From Diphasiastrum complanatum (taxonomy: Eukaryota > Streptophyta > Lycopodiopsida > Lycopodiales > Lycopodiaceae), in NCBI GenBank assembly GCA_029204225.1, contig CM055102.1, positions 24,523,390 to 24,587,389 on the forward strand: a stretch of DNA of 64,000 bases, in the 5' to 3' direction. The translations under genes were made by a program, and so were the position numbers. Positions 36,180 to 47,458 of this stretch are shown piece after piece (position 1 is the first letter of the stretch; each line of letters begins with the position of its first letter). Below the pieces are notes generated by a model that worked only from the letters and a program-made list of their open reading frames with translations, ran no database searches and was not told the origin of the DNA.

Positions 36180-36282
36180 TTTAGTGACCTTTGCATCGTA
36201 CCAATGGTCATTTAATTATGGCTCAACTTCACAACCTCACCATTTTTTTGCAACCGTTTTACCAATTGCAAAGGTCACTAAA
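36180..36282. repeat. Small foldback element (MITE-like), copy 1
   Basis: Perfect 16-bp inverted repeat TTTAGTGACCTTTGCA (36180-36195) and TGCAAAGGTCACTAAA (36267-36282) around about 70 bp. A diverged relative lies at about 43012-43140 in the DCD gene intron; both copies share the end GGTCA-x-TAAAAA and the following AATCC/CCCC-CAATAC. Confidence 0.7.
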
Positions 36283-37499
36283 AAGACCAATCCTCAATAC
36301 AAAAATACCCAACATCTTCACATAATAGTTTTGCAACAAAAGTTTGGCGTGATATAATAGTTAGGTGTTTCATGAATGCAATATAGAGGCCATGCAAAAA
36401 ATTGGGCATTCATTTTTAATACATCAGTTGTTTTAGCTCTATAAATTTCTAAAGCATCAACTTTCTCACTATTGTGAAATTAATCGCCCAAATGTGCATT
36501 GCATAATAATCAACAAATACACTAGTACGTCCACAATCGCCTAGACAACATAGTATAGATCTATATAGTTAATACTCTTTTAGAAAGAAGGCGGCCTAGA
36601 TTTGCTAGCTTTCACCACATCTTGGATCTCCGATCTATGGTGGCTCGTCGTGCTTTCCATGTGCCTCAACATTCAATTTCGATCAAATTGCATAGTAATA
36701 ATCCAAAAACCCTCAATATATTCTCAAGCATTCTTTAGGTCTCTTAGTGTTTCTATATTGAAGACAAATATAGATAGTGGTCTATATGCAACGATTGAAC
36801 TTTAAGAAAGAACCATGTAAATTGTTACTTCAATTGATTACAAGGTGGGTTGTTGGTGGGTTTCAAAATCATGGATTTGCTTAGACTGTTCCACACTTGT
36901 ATAAGACAATTTCACAAGTCTTATGGGTCAATATGGTATATATTTACCTTAATACCGACTAGGATGACTACACCCTACTTGAATGTTATGGATTTGCCCA
37001 AGCATAGTTTCGTAGAGTCCATTGGCTATCAAGTTCATTCATGTTACCAATGGGTACATGATGGCATGGATATACCCCACTACCGACATGTATGATCAAA
37101 CCAAACCTTTTCAATTCATGTAATTGATGTTGGCATAATGATATGCTTAAAAACTGATCAATATGGCAAATGCCCTGATACGATAAACCTACGACATCAT
37201 AAAATTACGATGAGGAGGATTGAACTAATTATGATACATTTTAATTAAGTTGGTAATAAATCTTGTTTCAGACATGGATAACAACTGAAGCTCATCTATG
37301 ATACTTGTCTTCCTCATTATACTAACTCGTGCAATTTTATTTGGTGGAATGGTGACAGATAACAGTTGAGTTTCCTAAGACTTGATTCACTTTATGGTAT
37401 TGTACTGTAAGTTTTTAGACAACTTTGTATAAACCTGTTATGCTATAAAACAAAAGGATTCAAAAAGTTTGGTCTTGACTCGTCAAGAGGGACTACGTG

Positions 37500-37502
<3 letters not shown>
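36283..37502. other. No gene seen
   Basis: No recognisable coding or repeat family. Short ORFs only. Confidence 0.5.
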
Positions 37503-37552
<50 letters not shown>

Positions 37553-37640
37553 GCATGCACACAAAAAATAAATGCATGCACATGCACACTCATACAGACG
37601 CGCACACAACCACACAAATCCACACACACACACACGCATA
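37503..37640. repeat. (CT)n microsatellite with adjacent CA-rich tract
   Basis: About 23 CT units (37503-37548), then a CA/CACG-rich imperfect repeat to about 37640. Confidence 0.95.
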
Positions 37641-38376
37641 TGCACACCCCATCCCCCATCCGCCATCCGCAGGCACACTTCGCTAGTGACATAGTAATCA
37701 TTATTGGTGTTGATGTCATAAATGGCTTCTTCAATCTTGCATGATACACTTCGCTATCTTCTTACAACACGAAAAACTAAAATGTGTTCTTCAACCTTCA
37801 ATGGCAATGCTTACTTCCTCAAAACTGACATTAGAGTATACATGCAAAGTCCAAAGGGCTTTCAAAACTCCAACACCAAAATATAGACATGTCTGGGACT
37901 ACAAGTCACACTCTAACGTCCATCCTTGGATATCCCATTGCTTGGAACTTATCCAAACATTGCTCAAGAGCAGCCTCAATTTAGAGACAAACAAACCATT
38001 CTAAAAATCATACCAACACAAACCCTGCAACAATAACAACTATGGACTGCTAAGACTACGTATTACAATTGACATTTATCACACTTTTATGATATGCCAA
38101 TACATTGATACGGAGCACACAGCAACCAGATCAGATGCTGACTATAACATCTACATAAAAACTCTTTAAGTAGGAGAAAACTATGGCCAAACATGCAAAC
38201 AAGATATTGTGGTGGATAGTTGAGCTGCTCATGCACGAATGTGTGGAATCAGTCTTGACCAGCTTGCAGAAGCAATGGGGCTCAAGCTTCTGCTGAGAAG
38301 TTTTTGGAACTGAATGCCACCAGCTTCAGAAACAGGGGCATCAGCCAATACAGCATGTAGTTTGAAAACTCGCGAG
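37641..38376 (-). other. Downstream region and 3' UTR of the DCD gene
   Basis: No separate gene is recognised. The part next to 38376 is the inferred 3' UTR of the minus-strand DCD gene; the polyadenylation point cannot be fixed from sequence alone. Confidence 0.4.
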
Positions 38377-41300
38377 TTAAGGTTGTTCATTCTCAGTAAA
38401 GAGATCCAGAAGTTCTAAAGTCTGTAAATGTTACAAATCAAATCATTAGTTGAAGCACGTATTCTGGATTGCAATGCAAGCATATCACAAAATTACTCGC
38501 TACAGAAAGAAAGATGCACAACCTCTGCAAAACTTCTCACAAAAATACAATAACTACTGCAAGGTATGATAAACAACCTCTGGAACAGAGAGCTGTAGAC
38601 GAAACTTAGGTCCATCATAGTGATAGAGCACAGGCCTGAAAGCGTCCTCTTCAAGATGTTTGCAAAGCTTTCGTACACGTATACGAACCTGTGAGATCGA
38701 CATTATAAAGTCAAAATTCCACCCCTGGCATTATCCTGTCCAATGAACTGATAATTCATACTAGACCATTGCACACAAAAAACCTTCAAATAACTAACTT
38801 GAGCAGGAAATCGAGATTCTCCACGACATTTTTTGTCTTCCCAAGCAGTTGGATCGATGTTGGATCCGCCAAAGCTTACAGCCTGTCAAAGACAAGAACT
38901 CTTCATTGGCAGATCTATCGTCTATTGCATGTTTCCAAAAACAGACAGAAGTTATATGCATCAACATACCTCAAATATTCCATGAAGTTGGTGTGTTGTA
39001 TAGTTGTATAAAAACAAAGGCAATCCAGGCTGAATGGCACGAACAGAATCTCGATATCTTTGAGGCAGACCTGTATAGAATATACATATTACATTATGAT
39101 GGCAATGTAGGCAAGCTCCAGGGCTTTACCTCGATGAAGACTAGACTTGACATAAGCATAACAATGGAATCTGGATACTTTAACTTTGCAGCTTTACACA
39201 GACGATATGAAGGACTACATTTTAAAAACGAGGGAAAGTAACATGCATTTCAGAATACAGAGTCATGCAGACAACTCACGCAAAAGCACAAAATAACAAA
39301 ATAAAATTACATACAAAGCCCATTTCCATCCAGTGTTTGCAAAGATTTGACATCAAAAACTATAAAGGCAACTCTACCCAGTATTGCAAAGGCTATAGGG
39401 TAAGCTTGCATCATTGGCAAGTGGTGCTAAAATTTATGGAGAGAATGTCACCTTCATAACACTAGTCTCTGCTGACATTTACATAATAATTACCAGGAAT
39501 CTATTCTACATTCTTGATAACAGGGGAACGTGTTCCCAGCAAGGATACCATTCCAAGAAACGTGTCTCCCAGTACCATGCAGTCCTTGATGGAGAGAAAG
39601 TGTTCCTCTGGCCAAGCAATCACCTAGAACTTGAGGACCTGATTTCACCTGAACCTTCAGGACCTAATCCTTAAAGAAGGTTCTTCCTTGACTACAGGGC
39701 CTCTTCAAAAATGCTGATGCCTTGTGCTATATGTTTGTCTTGAGTTTGAATTCTAGAATAGCTATTGATTGAAAGCCTTGTTAGGTATATTCCAATTTCT
39801 GTTCAAAACATGATGACATGGCGTTTCCCCCATTCTCCCACCCCAAAAAATTCCCGTGTTGAAGAGGTCCAAACATTTCCATGTTACCATTTCCTGGCAA
39901 CTATGATATACATTTACCCCACATATACATAAGAATAAGAGTCAGCAATTGTCCAAGATGCTGGCTCTCCTACAAAATTTCACAATAGAAAAGACAAAAG
40001 ACTACTTTGCAAGCCCTAATACATAAAACCTGCCAGGACTAGTCACAAAGATCTCAAAGAAATTGAACAATCAACCTAACAAATGAGAGGAGGCAACACC
40101 TATTTATACTAGTGTTCCAAAGCCTACGGTGGGCTGGTAGCCACCGTAGGGTTTGGAGCACCCCCACATCTAAATAATACTCTATGCCCTACAAAAAAGG
40201 CCAGGCCCTGCCAGACTATCTAAATCCAATGAATGGACTTCAGATAAACCCTAATGTAGTTACTTGAATGCTTCATGGGGCCTACATACGTTTTCTGAAA
40301 CCCCACGTACTACAATAGTACATCAACATTAAGTATATGGATGCAGTGGAACAGATCCCTCTGCATATGCGTTCTGGAAATAGTGTTTCAGAATCTTTTT
40401 ATTTTTTAAATAGAAATTTAAACTTTTGACATTAAAACTACTCAATTAAAAACTAAACACTAAAAACTAATTAGAACATGAAAAAACCAACTAGGAATTA
40501 GAAAAAAAAAAAAAATCAAAAGCCGTGTTCCAAAACAGGGAATGCATCTATAAACCCTAGTTACATGTCCATAACTTTCCCATAGGCAGAAACATTGCCC
40601 TCAATGTCTTGCAAAACTCCAAAAAAGAAAGACATTGAAAAACAAATGTACTCCAAAAGGTCTGAAGTAGACATCGTCAAAAAGAAGGGAACAATAAAAG
40701 AAAATAAAGATATGCTGCAAAATGAAACACATCAATTAATAGTACTCAAGTCACAACAAGCCAAGGGTGATTGTGCCTTTCCACACTTAAAAAGCACGAT
40801 GTTTTCGGCCATTGGCATGTGGACACCACTGGTGTCCTGGGGAAATTGTATACTTACAATGAAGCATCTGAATAACCTGCATCTAACAATGAACAGAAGT
40901 AACAATGATAAGCACAAGACTACCACACTGAAAGCATAATTTGCTATCTCATAAAACTATGAAATAAAAGTAGATGTATGTGGCTGTTGTCTAACACAAA
41001 TAAGACTTCATAGCTTTCTACAAGTGGCTTGCTGAAGCCAAGGCACCTCAGCTTATACATGACTCTAACATAGAAAGCAGGTGAAATAGCATAATCCATA
41101 CTAGCAAGCTGAAAAGAACCAACATCATATCTCAAAAGCTTTGAGATCTCGCAAATATCGTAATCAACCCACCAAATTAAAGGTGACAGCTTGTATTGTA
41201 TTACTAGTCTCTTACTTTCAGGTTAGGACCAGAGCCAGCTTCATCCTTAGGACTTGACGTGCTACAAGCCATTTAAATTTTGGCTTCTCTGCAGCCTAAA

Positions 41301-42215
41301 GCCAGGGATGTACCAACCTCCTATATGTTACAATTTGACCATCAAAAATATTGCATAACTGTACTAAAAGCCCCAAGTACTACGATAATTAATTGGTTTA
41401 GACCCTAATTATATGACCATAACTCTCATACTCTTACTCTACTTCTACAATGACCTTTCCTATTGCTAGTGCGGCAACCTAAGTCCTCCGTCCTCTTTGT
41501 AAGAATGTGTGACATGCTCGTAAAGCACTCCTAATATTTTTCCTTTGTTATTTACGGTGCATTCCTGGAGCAGATTACACCTGTTTGCGGAACTGCCTGC
41601 GAACCTGGGAACATGTTCCCATGGTTTTCAGTCATTATATCTTTACCACATGATACTTTTCTTACCACAATAATGTTTTACCACAGGTTCTTTAACCACA
41701 GTAATTTTTTTTTTACCATAGATTTTTCTTATGCAATTTTTCATTGTAACTCAATGTAACACCCTCGGGATCACAAGGGCCTCACTTCTTGGAACGCCCT
41801 CAAATGAATGCACCTCCTATTACTTTCAAAGCTTTTCTTAGTGAGAGATGATTTCTCTTGGAAATTATACTTGACTCGTATGTCATCCAACTTTAGTTTT
41901 CAGGAATAACACTTGTTGCCGCCTACACTGCAATCAAGCCAACTTTTGCTTCATAGCCCTTTAATCATTATTACTTTATTGAATATTCCTTTGAGAGTTT
42001 GAAGATAGATGATACAACACCCAAATATAACAAAATAGGCATGCAACCTTCAAGTGAGTATCTGCAAGTCATATGAATAAAAATACATCGACATCGTTTC
42101 ATGAATTCGAAAACATTTCTATCAAATCTCTAGAGGAAAGAGGACATTCAGTTGCAGTAAAGGGTAGCATGGCAAAGAAATGAACTTGCAAGTCATTGGT
42201 TTGGAATGTGCATAG

Positions 42216-42278
<63 letters not shown>

Positions 42279-43644
42279 CAGAGAAAGGGAACCATTGTCT
42301 CGGACTCGGAGGATAATGCAAATATCCTTATGTACAAAGCGGCTACCACCCTCCTTGACTCCACATGCACAGAGACATACATGCATACCACACAGGCACA
42401 CACGCCAATCTAATAGTACTACTCCGAGTCTACAAAACATTCTTCAATAGTGACCAGATTCCCTGAGAACACTTCAGATAAATGAACGATGATTCCTAAG
42501 ATTACAAATATCTTCTTATAGATTTACTTCCTTTATACCAACCACAGATCTGATAATTCTAGTATCTGTTACTACTATTCCAGAGATCACCAAACAAAAT
42601 ACAACACTTTGAGAGGCGATAGAGATATTCCATCAATTGATTATCGACAATTTGCATCCTCGGCCACCCAAGATCTCACTAGCATGTAAGACAGTGAGGA
42701 ATACCCAACTCTCAAAATAGAAGTAGTTCATTTGCTTTAGTGTAAATGCCAGACTTGATACCAAGTAGATTTCCTCAATATGCCTTGCTTTTGACCCATG
42801 CACAAGATTATGATGTGAAAGATTTATGAGAGCGGATTATGAATCCTGATGTCTATAATTATTTTTAGAAGCAGATTGTGGCCCAAAACAACAACCTAAA
42901 GAAGTTGGAGGACATTACCGCCTGAAAAAAAATAGAAACAGTGTGGGCGATTTAGAAAATCTCCGCCACCAAGTAAACTGCTTTGCCAATCTTTAATGCT
43001 TGGGAAATGAGTTTTTAGCAACCTTTCCATCGGATTCAATTGTCCTTCAATAATGGCTCGGCCTAATGAGCCTATGGCTCGGCCTAATGTGCTCACCATA
43101 ATTTGATGACCATTTTACCAGGTGGAAAGGTCAGTAAAAAATTCATTCCCCAATACTTTAAGGTCACAAGTCAGAAAATCTGAACTTCGATAAACTTACC
43201 AAAGAGTTGCCGCTTTAAATCTTCCTGCATCGTGTCATTGTTGCACACGAAGATGTATCCGCCCAAAATCTCGTTGCGAGGAAGTGTTTCTGCCAGAGGA
43301 AGCGATTTGAATCTTTTGTCTATGCCACTCGGCATCTGGAAAGTACTTGTCCCATTATAAGCAACGGTGGACACGTTTTGTTTTTGATCGGAGGTGGGCT
43401 TCTTTATTTCCATAATAGACTGCTTATTATGGCTCCTGTTCTGTTTAGCAGCATCTCCTCCTGCTTTGATTACTTCCCCATTATACCTTCTTATGTCCAA
43501 TTTTGCGATCCCCTCTGTCATTTTCATGAGCTGCTCGTTGTAAGGCCGCATTGGGGATGTAGCTGGCCATTTCCAATCACATACAGCCGACCCTTGACCC
43601 CATATTTCCTGGGAGTTTTTCATGAATGAAAGAGGATCGGCCAT
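38377..43644 (-). CDS. DCD-domain protein (N-rich protein/NRP-like), five coding exons
   Basis: Coding exons on the minus strand: 43644-43200, 39070-38970, 38882-38799, 38688-38578 and 38421-38377. All junctions are GT-AG, and the 786 nt total keeps one frame to TAA, giving 261 residues. Start: ATG at 43644 (MADPLSFMKNSQEIW); upstream in-frame codons lie before a likely 5' UTR intron acceptor. Residues about 127-256 are a DCD (development and cell death) domain: LGGYIFVCNNDTMQEDLKRQ, GLPQRYRDSVRAI, GLPLFLYNYTTHQLHGIFE, AVSFGGSNIDPTAWEDKKC, GESRFPAQVRIRVRK, FRPVLYHYDGPKFRLQLSVP. It ends with LLDLFTENEQP. The N-terminal 126 residues are Asn/Lys-rich and probably disordered. Plant DCD proteins of this type are stress- and cell-death-associated (soybean NRPs in ER-stress signalling). 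No stop or frameshift was seen, so the gene looks intact. Confidence 0.92.
40113..40160. repeat. 48-bp hairpin in the intron
   Basis: TCCAAAGCCTACGGTGG and CCACCGTAGGGTTTGGA are nearly perfectly complementary around an 8-bp loop. It could be the core of a foldback element or form a hairpin in the pre-mRNA. Confidence 0.75.
42219..42274. repeat. (CT)n microsatellite in the DCD intron
   Basis: About 28 CT units read directly. ORFs rich in Ser-Leu or Arg-Glu here are artefacts. Confidence 0.97.
43012..43140. repeat. MITE-like foldback element, copy 2, in the DCD intron
   Basis: Ends TTTTTAGCAACCTTTCCA and TGGAAAGGTCAGTAAAAA form an imperfect inverted repeat. Internally, GGCTCGGCCTAATG is directly duplicated (43054 and 43078). 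The termini and right flank resemble the element at 36180-36282. Confidence 0.55.
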
Positions 43645-43737
43645 TTTCTGCACTTTCCACCCGAATCCTGAGCAGCCACTCAATCCCTCAACAGCAACTA
43701 GAACATATCTGAACAAAGGAAATCTTTTGTGCTTCAA

Positions 43738-44175
43738 CTGCAAACATATTCATTCATTTCTGTAAGTCGCTTGTTACAGACCGCATTATTTTTACAGAAG
43801 ACACTGCGTAACACTTGAAACACTTTAAGTAGCCTACAAAGACATTTCATTACGACACCATCACCGGTAGCTTAAAGCTTAACCCAGCAATTAACTTATT
43901 GCTTCAGATTTTTCTTCGTTCGTTTCTAGCAAGAGACATCTATGAGAGGTGGGTTCTTATCTAAACCCACCACACTCCAGAAAAGATAAGAAACGACACA
44001 AGATCAACTGACAATGAGCAAGAGACATGTATTAGAGATCAAATCTCATCAGAAACCATAAGAAAAACCCAGAAACAGCAGGAAAAGGTACAAGAAAAAC
44101 AAGAAAAATCAGGAAAAGATACTAGCAAAGCCCACAGAAAGCAGGAAAAACCGACAATGGAAGGACAGGACTCAC
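43738..44175 (-). other. Inferred 5' UTR intron of the DCD gene
   Basis: The minus strand has a donor (CATA|GTGAGT, at 44175) and an acceptor (ATGTTTGCAG, at 43738) shortly before the start codon. A leader exon would then run from about 44400 to 44176. It contains a (CTG)n/(CAG)n run of about 7 units at 44311-44332. This is inferred from splice signals only. Confidence 0.45.
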
Positions 44176-44310
44176 TATGATGACGAGAAATAGAAGATAG
44201 CTCTGTGGAAATAACTGCAACAGGGGCCACAGCTCAGGGCAGAGCCTCGAAGAACAGCAGAACTGCAGGGAGTCCCTTCTGGGGAGCTGCAATAGCTGCC
44301 CTTGCACAGC

Positions 44311-44332
44311 AGCAGCAGCAGCAGCAGCCTCG
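44311..44332. repeat. (CAG)n triplet repeat in the probable DCD 5' UTR
   Basis: Seven CAG units on the plus strand (CTG on the sense strand). On the sense strand an upstream ATG (44369) would give a short Leu-rich uORF across it. Confidence 0.8.
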
Positions 44333-44605
44333 GCTTCAGCTCCGATCGAGCGAGAGAAAGGATAGACACCGAGAGGGGAGAACTGGCTACTTCACACAGA
44401 CTCTGAAAAATATAGCTTCATTTTATTCCCTTTCACACCAACACTGGAGCCTTTAGTTTTTAGTTCAAATATCCCATCTTGTCAATCATTTAGAGTTCAA
44501 ATCCTCATATTCTTCAATTATTCTATGCTTCTTTTTTGTAGCTTTTTTCTCTTGTAGGGTAAGCTAACCCCATAATTCACTCTCTCTAGATTCTCATAAA
44601 AATCT

Positions 44606-44838
44606 TTCGATCTTCTTGTACTTTGAACGTATTTGTTGATGCTCTCAAGATTCTTGGAGTTGTAAGCTATAACCTTAAACTATCTCGATAATTCTTGGAA
44701 GGTATTTGTTGATGCTCTCAAGATTCTTGCAGTTGTAAGCTATATAACCTTAAGCTATTTAGATCTTCTTGTACTTGGAAGGTATTTTGTTGATGCTCTC
44801 AAGATTCTTGCAGTTGTAAGCTATCTCGATGATTCTCT
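44606..44838. repeat. Three-copy tandem repeat upstream of the DCD gene
   Basis: Units of about 70 bp share TTGTTGATGCTCTCAAGATT and CTTGCAGTTGTAAGCTAT (starts near 44632, 44706 and 44788), with spacers varying around ACCTTAA(A/G)CTAT. They lie a few hundred bases upstream of the inferred transcription start. Confidence 0.8.
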
Positions 44839-45013
44839 CACAAAGGCGTGTCTTTATTAAGTGATTTTGAGTAAAATAACGTCGTTTTTTTCTTAAGCTT
44901 TGCCACGATAGCAATAAGTTGTCGTGACGCTTCTGTCAATGCTCATGTGTCATTTTTTGATGAGTTTGAGTTGGAAAATGCATTTTCTTTTATTCCTTCC
45001 AAATAGCAATTTT

Positions 45014-45044
<31 letters not shown>

Positions 45045-45262
45045 ATAATGCATGGCAAAGCTTCTGGGATCTTTGGATCAACTTGTTTGACTCTTCTAAA
45101 TTGCAAAGCATAGATTTTTGGTTTTTCAATATGCACAACAAAGATGCTCTCAATCTTTTGGATCACCTTGTTGTCCTTGTATTAGCATTTTGTGTACTTG
45201 TGTCAACATTTTTTTATGCTCAAATATACACTTACATTGAGCACTAGGAGGTCGAGCGGGAA
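44839..45262. other. No gene seen
   Basis: Includes an imperfect ATTTTT-type simple repeat at 45010-45045. It lies just left of the copia E target site. Confidence 0.5.
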
Positions 45263-45267
45263 CATGG
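45263..45267. other. Target-site duplication of copia E (left)
   Basis: CATGG, identical to 55418-55422 on the right flank. Confidence 0.9.
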
Positions 45268-45868
45268 TGTGAAAGATCTCAGAGCCTTAAGATCCAATCT
45301 ACTTGAATGTTCTTTGGTTAGAAAGAGAAATACACTACCAATCTCACCAATGTAGAAAAATCAGCATCTACACACAAAATGAGATGCAAACACCAATAGA
45401 ACTTGATCAAACTTGAATGAAATAAAAAAATACCATTGATGTCCTCCGTACAAAACCAGCAAGCTACTGTATTTCACACGTGTGGATCCAAAACTAGCAC
45501 ATATAGATCATTCTACACAGAATTGCAAGCAATCACCAAGATAGTGCACCAATGGATAATAGAACCCAAGAGAACTATGTATAAGCATGAAATGAGATAG
45601 AGAAGAGAGACGATCACTCTCTCCACGAGTTACATACTTTTATAACAGGTCCAAACCCTATTTGGCCACTTGGCTTTCCCACCAAAATGCTAACCGGCCT
45701 ACTAATTTTGGGTCTAAATTCAATGTACCCAACTATTCAAATTTGAATCTACTCAAACTCGCATTCTAACTTTCCCACACTTTCAAAAAGTGTTTATTCA
45801 AATGAAATCTAGACTAATGAACTTTGAAAAGTCAACCTCTAAGTCTAAAACAAGTTGAATCTTTCACA
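45268..45868 (-). repeat. Copia E 3' LTR
   Basis: The right edge CTTTCACA follows the minus-strand polypurine tract AAGAGGGAG (45869-45877). It aligns along its length with the 5' LTR; the 5' LTR carries about 42 extra bases near 55353-55400. Confidence 0.92.
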
Positions 45869-45879
45869 CTCCCTCTTCA

Positions 45880-46646
45880 ACTAGTTTTAGCATAGACTTT
45901 GATAGCACTCCAAGTGAAGTCCTATGCTTCATAAACAAGTCTTTTCTCAATGTTTTGGTGAAGATATCAGCTACACATTCCCTTGAAGACACGTGTTGAA
46001 GCTCCACCTCCTTTGCAATGACTTGCTCCCTCACAAAATGATATTGTATCTCAATATGCTTGCTCCTAGCATAGTTTTTGACCATAGAACTTTGACCCAT
46101 CATAAGAATGATCTTCTTCCTAAGAATAGACCTCCTTTCAATGATCATGTAATGCTCAAAATAAAAACAACCATAATTGATGTAGAGAATAGTGTCCACT
46201 TGGGATGCTTCACTATTTCTTACATCAATTTTACATGTCAAAATGTGACTAGTATATGAAGAATCAAATAGAATGTAAATAAGTTGATTCCACCATGCTT
46301 CCAACTCTGAACTCTCTGGAAAAATACATCAAATAAACAATAAATGTGAGTGATCAACATTTCCTTGCATGTCTCCTCCTCCTTTTTCCTTTGTTGCCAT
46401 GTATCCACCAAGATACTCCATGATTGAGCTTCCATCTCCATCTTGCCACAAGATGCCATCATACCTTGATGACTTGACCATGAATGAGCGACATAATGAG
46501 CCTCCAATAGCTTCATTTCCATCAGCAAAACTAGCCAAGAATGCTAGTACAAATCCAACATCAAAATAATGTTCACAAATGTAACTAGTTGTACATTCAT
46601 ATTCTCTCTCTAGCCGAGTTGAGGCATTTATTGTACTTAGTTTCAT
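45880..46646 (-). pseudogene. Copia E RNase H remnant
   Basis: Near the left LTR the minus strand ends with ARSKHIEIQYHFVREQVIA, LQHVSSRECVADIFTKTL and a stop after LVEEG, the typical end of copia polyproteins. Upstream (46646-46238) the frames are heavily broken. The RT domain that should lie further right is missing between here and copia D. Confidence 0.8.
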
Positions 46647-47073
46647 ATTTTGTTGATAGATCTTGCTTGTAACACAATAATATTTCTTGTATGATCAGCT
46701 TTCCTATTGTCAATCAATGCTAGTTTGATCTTTATGGTATTATTGGGCTCAAAAGTACATGTGTAGGGCATTCCACACGTGTAAATACAACATGTTGTAC
46801 ATAAAAGGTATGTGAATTGAGAACATAACCTTCTAGTATAGCTCGGATTTGAGTTAGATAGATTCAAGTTTGATGACATGCAGAAGTTTAGATAGCATGC
46901 AATGTCACACTGTATGCTTGCAAGCCACATGCAATCAGTGCATGCAACATGCAAAGTGGTTTCTGTGATCTACACATGTCTAAGCAGTTTTATGAGTTGA
47001 CATGCAGTACATGCAACATACATGCATGTAGTTACACATGTGGATCTCTGGTAGGTGAATTAGTTCAGTCAAG
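46647..47073. other. Unassigned sequence between copia E remnant and copia D
   Basis: About 430 bp rich in ACATGCATG-type strings. It is not recognisable as copia E coding sequence. If D had inserted cleanly into E integrase, integrase codons should continue here, so this stretch marks a rearrangement at the left side of D. Confidence 0.5.
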
Positions 47074-47446
47074 TGGACTTTCCATGCACCTCCACTATAG
47101 GAATTCGAGTCTCTCTCATGCAGGGTAAGCTTGGCATGTTTTGCCGTATTGTGAATAATGAGATTTTGGTGTTTTGGACTCATTCTCTCTCCACCCGGGT
47201 TTTTCATGATTGATTTTCTCTCTCTACCCGAAAGCAGCCTCTTTTTCCCATACGAACACTTAGAATTATTTTTGACATTCATTTCTCATAGTGAGGAGTT
47301 AGATTTTTTCATCAGATGTATGTCATTGTGCTCTTGTCATAGATTTTTCAAGCATACTATTCTTTGATCAATCTTGTGCAATCACAACACCTCAGTAAGA
47401 TCCTGTAGGGTGTGTGGTGAAGTTCACACGTGCTAAAAACTTCACA
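47074..47446 (+). repeat. Copia D 5' LTR
   Basis: Starts TGGACTTTCCATG, ends CTTCACA, immediately followed by the PBS. It differs from the 3' LTR at roughly 23 sites by my hand alignment (about 6%), mostly C/T and G/A. Confidence 0.93.
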
Positions 47447-47458
47447 TGGTATCAGAGC
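47447..47458 (+). other. Copia D primer-binding site
   Basis: TGGTATCAGAGC, an exact match to the initiator-Met PBS, directly after the LTR. Confidence 0.95.

Larger units (their letters stand above)
39071..43199 (-). other. 4.1 kb first coding intron of the DCD gene
   Basis: Donor GTAAGT at 43199-43194 and acceptor CTATACAG ending at 39071, phase 1. The other three coding introns are 87-156 bp. The intron contains a (CT)n tract (42219-42274), a foldback element (about 43012-43140) and small palindromes (39523, 40113-40160, 41606), which suggests growth by insertions. No other gene was recognised inside it. Confidence 0.85.

Noticed and set aside
42896-43099. Minus-strand ORF in the DCD intron as an extra exon
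   Set aside because: It lies within the foldback element and has no link to the DCD frame. Exons 1 and 2 join perfectly without it.
44175-44369. Leu-rich minus-strand ORF (64 codons) with signal-peptide-like start
   Set aside because: It spans the CTG repeat in the probable 5' UTR and a likely splice donor. At most it is a uORF.
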